Assembly: GCA_007133095.1 (NCBI GenBank) | Contig: SLNK01000044.1 | Location: forward strand, 1-5,615 | Length of the DNA stretch: 5,615 bases | Direction of reading: 5' to 3' | Origin: Candidatus Peregrinibacteria bacterium | Lineage (GTDB): Bacteria > Patescibacteriota > Gracilibacteria > UBA1369 > LOWO2-01-FULL-3 | Part shown: piece by piece, positions 1 through 5,615 of the stretch | How the letters are laid out: each line of letters begins with the position of its first letter | Numbering within the stretch: the first letter of the stretch is position 1 | Position numbers and translations under genes: made by a program | The notes under the pieces: generated by a model | What the model saw: only the letters and a program-made list of their open reading frames with translations | The model's database searches: none | Told to the model about the DNA's origin: nothing

Positions 1-29
1 AAAACGCCTACTGACATGTAGGCTTTTTT
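1..29 (+). terminator. Terminator-like hairpin in repeat copy 1
   Basis: The stem is GCCTAC (6-11) pairing with GTAGGC (18-23) across the loop TGACAT, followed by six T (24-29). The preceding A-tract can pair with the T-tract past one C/T mismatch, giving the usual A-stem-T layout of a Rho-independent terminator. It would stop a plus-strand transcript entering from the left of the window. Confidence 0.65.
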
Positions 30-84
30 CAAAAATTCCTTGTTTCAGCCAAATCTGCTCCAATGTTGCGATTTCTGCGTTTTG
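1..84. repeat. 84-bp direct repeat, copy 1
   Basis: Bases 1-84 are identical to 123-206, with a start-to-start offset of 122 bp. The unit begins with A-tract, hairpin and T-tract, then runs through an A/T-rich stretch to end in GCGTTTTG. The 38-bp tail (85-122) is only partly shared with the tail of copy 2: both contain GGCATCTTTG (91-100 and 217-226), but 4 bp further from the repeat end in copy 2. The unit starts at the first base of the window, so more copies may lie upstream. The exact identity suggests recent duplication or gene conversion. It is not a CRISPR, being too long and having only two copies. Confidence 0.95.
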
Positions 85-121
85 CGAAAAGGCATCTTTG
101 ACTTCATCTGTGGATATTTTT

Positions 122-151
122 AAAAACGCCTACTGACATGTAGGCTTTTTT
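122..151 (+). terminator. Terminator-like hairpin in repeat copy 2
   Basis: The same hairpin recurs: GCCTAC (128-133), loop TGACAT, GTAGGC (140-145), then six T (146-151). Five A (122-126) upstream can extend the stem past a C/T mismatch. On the minus strand the stem is followed by G and five T, so it could work both ways. Two such hairpins in series would insulate miaB from upstream transcription, which places the miaB promoter between about 152 and 268. Confidence 0.65.
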
Positions 152-206
152 CAAAAATTCCTTGTTTCAGCCAAATCTGCTCCAATGTTGCGATTTCTGC
201 GTTTTG
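123..206. repeat. 84-bp direct repeat, copy 2
   Basis: This is a perfect second copy of bases 1-84. It ends 62 bp before the miaB start. After it the sequence departs from the copy 1 tail, apart from the shared GGCATCTTTG. Read on the minus strand, the unit is 28 stop-free codons, followed here by an immediate TAA (122-120). It could therefore be a leftover of a duplicated gene 3' end, or a dispersed intergenic element. Confidence 0.95.
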
Positions 207-223
207 ACCTTTCTATGGCATCT

Positions 224-262
224 TTGGCGTTTGTTGCGAAAAAGAAAATTATTGGCTAGAGT
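224..262 (+). promoter_or_regulatory. Candidate miaB promoter region
   Basis: Two weak sigma70-like pairs fit with 17-bp spacers. One is TTGCGA (234-239) with TAGAGT (257-262), which would start transcription at or next to the ATG and give a leaderless mRNA. The other is TTGGCG (224-229) with AATTAT (247-252), giving a leader of about 10 nt. Each box matches the consensus at only 4 of 6 positions. The location is supported mainly because it lies downstream of the second hairpin, and because no ribosome binding site is visible before the ATG. Confidence 0.3.
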
Positions 263-268
263 TCCCCC

Positions 269-1633
269 ATGCCGAAATATCATATTCAAACATTTGGTTG
301 CCAGATGAACTATTCGGATACGGAGAGGATGGAGGCGTATCTTCACGCTTTGGGATTTGATAAAACGGAAACTCCGGAGGCGGCGGACTTGGTGATTTTC
401 AACACGTGCAGTATTCGCCAAAAAGCGGAGGACAAAGTTTACGGAAGCATGATACGCGCCGCGAATTACAAAAGAAAAAACCCCAATTTGATAGTGGCGG
501 TGACCGGTTGCATGGTAAGAAAATCCAGTTCAAAATACTCCACGGAGCGGGACAAGCTGTTTAATCGGATGAAAGAATTGGACATAGCTTTGCGAACGGA
601 AGAACTTCCAAAATTCGCGGAACTTGCCAGAGAACTTGATCCAAAGCTGAAATTTCCGGAAATAGAAGAAGAAGAACTGGAAGATTATTTTCAAATAAAC
701 CCGACACACAGTTCCCAAAAATCCGGCACACAAGCGTTCGTGGCCATATCCAACGGCTGCGATAATTTCTGCACTTACTGCATCGTTCCTTACAGCAGAG
801 GAAGAGAAAAAAGCAGAAAAATCGGAGAAATTCTGGAGGAATGCAAGAAAGCGGTTGCCGAAGGACACAAAGAGATAACTTTGATAGGACAAACAGTAAA
901 TTCATACGGACTTAGCAAACATGACAAAGAGGCCGGAACTTTTGAGTATCTTAAAGACGAAGAGCCTTTCGTTCACCTGCTGAAGGAGGTTGATAAGTTA
1001 AGTGAAAAAGGACTGGAAAGAGTACGATTCACATCACCTCATCCAAAGGACATGAGCGACAAACTGATAGAAGCGATGGCAACTCTAAAGACACAAATGC
1101 CGTATCTGCATCTGCCCGTCCAAGCCGGAGACAACGCGGTTTTGAGACGGATGAACAGAAATTACACGGTGGAACATTACAAAGAAATAGTAAAAAAACT
1201 GAGAGAAAAAAACCCCGACATCTCCATATCAACAGACATAATCGTGGGGTTTTGCGGAGAAACGGACGAAGAATTTGAAAACACTTACAATTTTTTCAAA
1301 GAGATGGGGTTTGAGCACGCCTACATATCGCAATATTCCGAAAGGAGAGGAACAACAGCGAGCAAATTCATCCCCGACGACATCCCGGATGAAGTAAAAA
1401 AACAAAGATGGGAAAGAATGAATGAACTACTTAAAAAAACATCCGCAAGAGCCCACCAAAGATTCAAAGGCAAAACCGTAAAAGTCCTTGTTGAAGAACA
1501 AAACGGGGATGTTTGCATCGGGAGGAGCGAACACTACAAAACCGTTCAATTCCAATCGGAGAAAGAGCTGCTGGGGAAAATAGTCCCGGTAAAAATCACT
1601 CACTCGGATACATTTATTTTAAAACGGCTTTAA
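269..1633 (+). CDS. miaB: tRNA-2-methylthio-N6-dimethylallyladenosine synthase MiaB
   Basis: MiaB is a cytosolic radical-SAM methylthiotransferase. It adds a methylthio group at C2 of N6-isopentenyladenosine 37, next to the anticodon of tRNAs reading UNN codons. The 454 residues show the full family layout. The N-terminal UPF0004 domain carries cluster cysteines C11 (FGCQMN), C47 (NTCSIRQKAEDKVYG) and C81 (TGCM). The radical-SAM CxxxCxxC is C164, C168 and C171 (GCDNFCTYC). Core motifs are GQTVNSYG (207-214), HLPVQAGDN (281-289) and STDIIVGF (321-328). A TRAM RNA-binding domain covers about 395-454. NTCSIRQKAEDKVYG favours MiaB over MtaB or RimO. The start is fixed by MPKYHIQTFGCQMN, which leaves no room for another N-terminus. 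No Shine-Dalgarno is seen. Departures from the usual sequence are GQTVN for GQNVN, GFCGET for GFPGET (C329), and YSERRGT for the YSxRPGT seen in E. coli. The last 20 bp overlap alaS on the other strand. Confidence 0.95.
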   Translation: MPKYHIQTFGCQMNYSDTERMEAYLHALGFDKTETPEAADLVIFNTCSIRQKAEDKVYGSMIRAANYKRKNPNLIVAVTGCMVRKSSSKYSTERDKLFNRMKELDIALRTEELPKFAELARELDPKLKFPEIEEEELEDYFQINPTHSSQKSGTQAFVAISNGCDNFCTYCIVPYSRGREKSRKIGEILEECKKAVAEGHKEITLIGQTVNSYGLSKHDKEAGTFEYLKDEEPFVHLLKEVDKLSEKGLERVRFTSPHPKDMSDKLIEAMATLKTQMPYLHLPVQAGDNAVLRRMNRNYTVEHYKEIVKKLREKNPDISISTDIIVGFCGETDEEFENTYNFFKEMGFEHAYISQYSERRGTTASKFIPDDIPDEVKKQRWERMNELLKKTSARAHQRFKGKTVKVLVEEQNGDVCIGRSEHYKTVQFQSEKELLGKIVPVKITHSDTFILKRL

Positions 1634-3452
1634 TTCTTCTCACTCCGGCGGAGGAGCTTTCTTCTTTTTTTATTTTGAACGTTCCCAATTCGGAAGTGTT
1701 TGTGACATGAGGACCGCCGCAAATTTCCGTGCTAAAAACAATATCGTTTTCAGGATCTCCAATAACATAAACCTTCACTCTTTCGCCGTATTTGGTCTCA
1801 AAAAGACCGATAGCGCCCCTCGCCTTCGCCTCCTCAACACTCATTTCTTCATATTTGACCGGCAAAGAAGCGGCTATCTGAGAATTGATAATTTCTTCAA
1901 CCTTGGCTTTTTCTTCATCCGTCATTTTTTCCGGATGAGTAAAATCAAAACGCAATCTCTCAAAAGTTATATTTGATCCTCTTTGCCCGACATGAGGACC
2001 CAAAACTTCTCGCAATGCCTGATGAAGAAGGTGAGTGGCCGTATGCAATCTGGTAACTTCTTCACTGTTATCCGCCATTCCTCCCGCGAATTTTTGCTCC
2101 GCTCCGGAACGCGAAAGCTCCTGATGTTTTTTGAAATTCTTCTCGAAATCTTTCAAAAGTTTTTCCTTTTCTGCCTCATTTTTCACCCAACCTTCGGCTT
2201 CAAGTTCTTCCAAAGTCATCTCAATGGGGAATCCGTATGTAGCGAACATATCAAAACAAAAACATTGGTCAAAAACATGAACACCCTCGGATTTACGCAC
2301 TTCGTTTTTATCCATTTCTTTCCTCAAAACGGAAAGACCTCTATTCAAAGTCTTCCTGAATCGATCCTCCTCCTTCGCGACTTCTTCAAAAATCTTCTCC
2401 TGATTATCCGACAACTCAAGATAATATCCGCCGTAATTTTTTACATAAATACCCGCCAGCTTGCGAGCAAAATCCTCCTCTATCCCGAGCTTCCTGCCGT
2501 GCATAATCGCGCGCCTTATCAACCTCCTCAAAACATATCCCTGATCTGTATTGGAAGGAGTCACGCCCTGACGGTCACCCAAAAGAAAAGTGGCGGCGCG
2601 CAGATGATCCGCGACAATCCTTTCCGATCTAACCAAGTCTCCCTCCGGATTCGAGTAGCCGGCAAGCAATCGAATTTCATCAATAGCGTCCTTAAAAAGA
2701 CTTGTTTCGTAAGGGGTTTTCACTCCGTCCATCACGGCTATTACCCTTTCCAAACCCATTCCCGTATCAACATTCTTCTGATCCAGAGGCTCGTACTTTC
2801 CGTCCGGAGTCTTGTTATATTCCATAAAAACATTATTCCAAATTTCAAGCCAGTTTTTATCATCGGGATCAAAAGTTTCCGGCGCTTCATCGCTTCCAGT
2901 CCAATAAAAAATTTCCGTATCCGGTCCGCATGGTCCCGTCTGGCCGGCAGGTCCCCACCAGTTATCCTTTTTCGGCAAAAAAGCTATCCTGGCTTCCGGG
3001 ACTCCCAAACTTTTCCACACCTCCGCGGATTTATCATCCCTCGGAGCGTCATCATCTCCTTCAAAACAAGAAACAGCAATTTTGGACATCGGTATTCCCA
3101 GACCTCCGGACTCTCTGTTCTTAGTCAAAAAATCCAAACTCATTTTTATCGATCCCTCCTTAAAATAATCTCCCAAAGACCAATTCCCCAGCATCTCCAA
3201 AAAAGTAAGATGGCTCTCATCGCCAACCTCATCAATGTCTCCCGTGCGGATACATTTCTGGACATTCACAAGACGCTTCCCGCAAGGATGCGTTTCTCCC
3301 AGCAAAAAAGGAACAAGAGGATGCATTCCCGCGGTTGTAAAAAGAACGGTGGGGTCATTCTCCGGTAAAAGAGACGCCCCGCAGATCTCTTTATGCCCAT
3401 GATTTTTAACAAAAAAATCAATATACAACTTCCTCAATTCATCCGCGACCAT
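1614..3452 (-). CDS. alaS: Alanyl-tRNA synthetase, short form without C-Ala domain
   Basis: This class II synthetase charges tRNA-Ala with alanine and clears mischarged Ser/Gly-tRNA-Ala. Catalytic parts visible are LFTTAGMHPLVPFLLG (37-52), motif 1 around KRLVNVQKCIRTGDIDEVG (59-77), motif 2 with HLTFLEMLGNWSLGDYF (81-97), GPCGPDTEI (173-181), WNNVFMEYN (205-213) and motif 3 DTGMGLERV (229-237). The tRNA-recognition helices include DHLRAATFLLGDRQGV (282-297) and GYVLRRLIRRA (305-315). The editing domain has its zinc ligands: H470 and H474 in HTATH, C578 and H582 in CGGPH. The protein ends 30 residues after that motif, at RRIKAVLK. Typical bacterial AlaRS is about 870-880 residues, so the coiled coil and C-Ala domain are absent. 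The HTATH motif also comes about 95 residues earlier than in E. coli, so the segment joining the helical and editing domains is missing. Both traits fit short CPR enzymes, and there is no sign of a frameshift. A good promoter lies upstream; no Shine-Dalgarno is seen. Confidence 0.96.
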   Translation of the reverse strand: MVADELRKLYIDFFVKNHGHKEICGASLLPENDPTVLFTTAGMHPLVPFLLGETHPCGKRLVNVQKCIRTGDIDEVGDESHLTFLEMLGNWSLGDYFKEGSIKMSLDFLTKNRESGGLGIPMSKIAVSCFEGDDDAPRDDKSAEVWKSLGVPEARIAFLPKKDNWWGPAGQTGPCGPDTEIFYWTGSDEAPETFDPDDKNWLEIWNNVFMEYNKTPDGKYEPLDQKNVDTGMGLERVIAVMDGVKTPYETSLFKDAIDEIRLLAGYSNPEGDLVRSERIVADHLRAATFLLGDRQGVTPSNTDQGYVLRRLIRRAIMHGRKLGIEEDFARKLAGIYVKNYGGYYLELSDNQEKIFEEVAKEEDRFRKTLNRGLSVLRKEMDKNEVRKSEGVHVFDQCFCFDMFATYGFPIEMTLEELEAEGWVKNEAEKEKLLKDFEKNFKKHQELSRSGAEQKFAGGMADNSEEVTRLHTATHLLHQALREVLGPHVGQRGSNITFERLRFDFTHPEKMTDEEKAKVEEIINSQIAASLPVKYEEMSVEEAKARGAIGLFETKYGERVKVYVIGDPENDIVFSTEICGGPHVTNTSELGTFKIKKEESSSAGVRRIKAVLK

Positions 3453-3528
3453 AAAAATAAGATTAAGTGCCAGTCAATTCTACGAAAAATCACTTTTCCT
3501 TACAAGGGATATATGGGAATATAGAGAC
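3453..3528. promoter_or_regulatory. Divergent intergenic region between alaS and the membrane-protein gene
   Basis: This 76-bp, A/T-rich spacer must drive both divergent genes. The alaS promoter is clear (3477-3505, minus). For the rightward gene only weak -10 candidates appear, TATATG (3510-3515) and TATAGA (3520-3525), with no matching -35 box. AAGGGA (3504-3509) lies too far from the ATG at 3529 to be a normal ribosome binding site, and GGGA (3515-3518) is a poor alternative. No operator-like inverted repeat is seen. Confidence 0.5.
3477..3505 (-). promoter_or_regulatory. alaS promoter (sigma70-like)
   Basis: On the minus strand, TTGTAA (3505-3500, 4 of 6 to consensus) and TAGAAT (3482-3477, 5 of 6) are separated by exactly 17 bp. 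Transcription would start near 3470 and leave a leader of roughly 18 nt before the alaS ATG. It sits in the 76-bp spacer shared with the divergent gene at 3529. It is the best-formed promoter in the window. Confidence 0.55.
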
Positions 3529-5445
3529 ATGGGAAAAAAATCAAACACCAAGAAGCTGGCAAGGGAATTGGCGAAGGAGAAGGAAGAAAAGGAAATGAAA
3601 AAGAAAAAGCCGTTCAAGAAAAAATCCAAAAAAGATATTAAGAAGGAAGCCGCCGAAAAAGCGAAAAAACAGTCTTCAACCGAAAAAACCAAAAAGGCTT
3701 CCTCAAAGAAACAGCAAAAAAACAAGAAGCAGCAGACAAAAAAACAGGAGGCTAAGCAAAAAACGGGATACTCACAGAAAGTTTTGAAATCCCTGCGCGA
3801 GAATAAAAAGAAAATTTTTGCCGGAATGTTTGTGGTGATAATGATCGCAATCCTGGCATTTGTTGCGTTTTTACTCTTTCAGAAAGCTTTTCGGGCACAG
3901 CCGATAGCCAAATTTTTGCCCGCTCAAAACACGGTCGCGACACTTGAAATCAACAGCAACCCGACTCATCACCAAATTACAAAAGCGGTCAATTTATTAA
4001 AAAATCATTCTCAATATTCAAAGGATTCACTTAAGGAGTATGTGGAAAAGCGCTTCGATCTTGATTACGAAAGGGATCTTTCGCTCTGGCTGGGAAGGTC
4101 GCTGGGGATGGCGATTCTCAATTTTGATGACGCGAACGGAATAAACATCGTGTATTTCACGGAATTCATAAGCAAGAGCAATCTGGAAACTTTTTTGAGA
4201 GAAAACACGGTTGAAGAAGAAGGATACAAAGATTACAGAATGTATTTTTACGATGATTCGTTCCACATGACAAAAGTTGCGGATTATCTCTTTATCGCGG
4301 AGAACAAAGACGCGCTCAAAAAAATAATAGATTCACGGGAAAAGCGCGAGCCGGTTCTTTACGGAAGTTCGAAGTACAGAAGGATAGACAACAATTTGCC
4401 TCTTGGAAAACTTGCGTTTGCTTACATAAATTATGAAGCCGTGGACGATGCGTTTTTCAAACACTTCCCGGCCTTGAGCGAGCAGGGGCTTTCCATGAGA
4501 GTGGTTCGACCTCTTATGGATTCGTTCAAAGCGGAAGGAATAGCCCTGGTGGCGATGGACGATAATTTCGCGATACAGAGCTTTTTGAGTTTGAGCGACC
4601 AGGTTGTGGATCAAACCGCCACATACCTTAGCGCGCAAAAAAAATATAGAGCCGATCTTTTGGGATATGTGCCTCCGGAAGTAGTCGCTTTCTGGGGAGG
4701 AGAGAATTTGGAAACACAGGCAAAAAGGCTTATAAAAGTGGTTTCCGGCGGTGATTTATTGTACATCTCCGGATTTGAAACTCTAATGAAGAACTATGTG
4801 GAAAAATATTTTGGCGCGGACATAGACCTGGAAGAAGACATATTCCCGATAGTAAGAAACGAATTTTTAATAGTATTGGAAGAAGATGAAGACGAAAAAA
4901 TATACAAACTGATCGCAAACTTGAATGAAAACCAATCCGCCGCGGTTAAAGTACATGAAATAGCTGAAAAATTTGCGGAACTGGGCGCGATTTTTGAACC
5001 CAAAGTAGTGGAACACACACTTCCGGACGGAACCGTTGGAAGAGAAATAGTAGCCATACCGAAACAAATAACCAAGGAGGAACTGGAATACGGAGACTAC
5101 AAAATTTTCGAACTCAACATGGGGGAGGAAAACAAAAGTCTTTACTACGCGATTGCCGACGGAATAGCGATAATCACAAACAGCAAAAAATCAATAAAGC
5201 AAAGTCTGGATTTATTCGATGGCGAAGGTGAAAGTTTGAGAGACACAATGGTGTTCGAAAAACAGATTGAACCGGTGATAAGGAATTCCGACGAGGTTTC
5301 TTACTTTAGAGCGGATAAATTAATCCCCTTGTTTCCGGAAGACTACGATTTGCCGGAATTCACGGAAATAATCCTGTCCTTAAGCTCCGGAAGGAATTAC
5401 TTTCACGATGGCATCGTCACGATAAACTATTTGCATATCAAGTGA
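3529..5445 (+). CDS. DUF3352-like single-pass membrane protein with lysine-rich tail
   Basis: The function is unknown. The 638 residues divide into three parts. Residues 1-95 form a very basic, low-complexity tail with about 38 lysines, no cysteine, and Glu, Ala, Ser and Gln as the other main residues. Residues 96-117 (IFAGMFVVIMIAILAFVAFLLF) are a single membrane segment. Residues 118-638 form a large, rather acidic domain. KKK at 93-95 just before the helix predicts a cytosolic tail and an outer C-terminal domain, with no signal-peptidase site evident. The outer domain resembles DUF3352 proteins: FLPAQNTVATLEINSNP (129-145), then FDLDYERDLSLWLG (176-189), then GYVPPEVVAFWGGENL (379-394). 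These recall that family's 'P..A...v.sl..NP', 'D..RDI.PWLG' and 'lP....a.wGG..L' patterns. The match is from memory of the family, not a search. The start is supported by the open reading immediately after the divergent spacer, although no Shine-Dalgarno is seen. The stop lies one base before the next ATG, so the two genes are probably co-translated. Confidence 0.88.
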   Translation: MGKKSNTKKLARELAKEKEEKEMKKKKPFKKKSKKDIKKEAAEKAKKQSSTEKTKKASSKKQQKNKKQQTKKQEAKQKTGYSQKVLKSLRENKKKIFAGMFVVIMIAILAFVAFLLFQKAFRAQPIAKFLPAQNTVATLEINSNPTHHQITKAVNLLKNHSQYSKDSLKEYVEKRFDLDYERDLSLWLGRSLGMAILNFDDANGINIVYFTEFISKSNLETFLRENTVEEEGYKDYRMYFYDDSFHMTKVADYLFIAENKDALKKIIDSREKREPVLYGSSKYRRIDNNLPLGKLAFAYINYEAVDDAFFKHFPALSEQGLSMRVVRPLMDSFKAEGIALVAMDDNFAIQSFLSLSDQVVDQTATYLSAQKKYRADLLGYVPPEVVAFWGGENLETQAKRLIKVVSGGDLLYISGFETLMKNYVEKYFGADIDLEEDIFPIVRNEFLIVLEEDEDEKIYKLIANLNENQSAAVKVHEIAEKFAELGAIFEPKVVEHTLPDGTVGREIVAIPKQITKEELEYGDYKIFELNMGEENKSLYYAIADGIAIITNSKKSIKQSLDLFDGEGESLRDTMVFEKQIEPVIRNSDEVSYFRADKLIPLFPEDYDLPEFTEIILSLSSGRNYFHDGIVTINYLHIK

Positions 5446-5446
5446 T

Positions 5447-5615
5447 ATGGCAAAAAAACTGCGCGACATCAAGTCATCTCCGCTTACGGGCGGTGACCCC
5501 GAGGACGAAAAAATAAATCTGGGAGGAACGGATCCCCGGAGAAAAGAACGACCTCGGAAAAAAGGGGATTCTTTGCGTAAGTTAAAAAGCCCGATAAAGA
5601 GAGTCAGGGATATTT
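5447..5615 (+). CDS. Basic protein of unknown function, N-terminal part only
   Basis: An open frame starts at ATG 5447-5449, one base after the TGA of the preceding gene (TGATATG), and stays open for 56 codons to the window edge. It has no Shine-Dalgarno of its own, so it probably depends on ribosomes finishing the upstream gene. The visible residues start MAKKLRDIKSSPLTGGDPED and hold 18 Lys/Arg in 56, dense at 31-39 (RRKERPRKK) and 44-54 (RKLKSPIKRVR). No membrane segment or known domain is reached. The rising basic charge resembles the region before a type II membrane anchor, as in the gene upstream, but that is inference. Family unrecognised. Confidence 0.75.
   Translation, partial: MAKKLRDIKSSPLTGGDPEDEKINLGGTDPRRKERPRKKGDSLRKLKSPIKRVRDI

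Noticed and set aside
98..126. Promoter TTGACT (98-103) with TAAAAA (121-126), 17-bp spacer
   Set aside because: The -10 box is just the A-tract of the hairpin, and a transcript from it would start inside the terminator-like stem and stop at once.
1..206. CRISPR array
   Set aside because: There are only two 84-bp copies with one 38-bp interval, no spacer regularity, and no cas gene nearby.
167..421. An 84-codon minus-strand frame crossing from miaB into repeat copy 2
   Set aside because: Most of it is antisense to the conserved MiaB N-terminus, it has no ribosome site, and its frame is not the one that reads protein-like through the repeat.
269..1633. MtaB or RimO instead of MiaB
   Set aside because: NTCSIRQKAEDKVYG and the overall motif spacing fit MiaB best, and the C-terminal TRAM end matches MiaB length.
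1643..1675. Possible terminator for miaB: CTCC-GGC-GGAG followed by a T-rich stretch
   Set aside because: The stem is only 4 bp and lies inside the conserved AlaRS end (SSSAGVRRI). The T-rich run is just Lys/Glu codons of alaS read from the other strand.
1983..3368. A 461-codon open frame on the plus strand
   Set aside because: It lies wholly antisense to alaS, whose motifs are unmistakable. The plus-strand product has no recognisable domain and an unlikely composition, so it is a shadow of alaS codon use.
3529..3813. Lysine-rich tail as a frameshift artefact
   Set aside because: The frame is continuous into a clean membrane helix and outer domain, and the basic run ends in a normal KKK stop-transfer flank, so the tail appears genuine.

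Overview
The window reads as a piece of a Patescibacteria (CPR) chromosome, most likely from the Parcubacteria/Moranbacteria side. Three points support this. The alanyl-tRNA synthetase is the short form (612 residues) with CPR-style catalytic and editing sequences. None of the four gene starts has a convincing Shine-Dalgarno sequence. The third gene is a DUF3352-like membrane protein with a very lysine-rich tail. The placement is inferred from protein style, as there is no rRNA or other marker here.

Layout. Positions 1-268 are non-coding or remnant sequence built around two perfect 84-bp direct repeats (1-84 and 123-206). Each repeat opens with a terminator-like hairpin. Positions 269-1633 (+) encode MiaB, a tRNA methylthiotransferase. 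Positions 1614-3452 (-) encode AlaRS, which converges on miaB and overlaps it by 20 bp. A 76-bp divergent spacer (3453-3528) holds a good sigma70-type promoter for alaS. Positions 3529-5445 (+) encode a single-pass membrane protein with a basic cytosolic tail and a DUF3352-like outer domain. One base after its stop, a further basic protein begins at 5447 and runs off the window edge.

miaB and alaS both act on tRNA: wobble-adjacent A37 thiomethylation, and alanine charging with proofreading. They are convergent, so they are not an operon. The last two genes look translationally coupled and probably work together at the cell envelope; their function is unknown. Most of the window is ordinary. 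The parts worth a second look are the hairpin-bearing tandem repeat, the shortened AlaRS, and the envelope gene pair.
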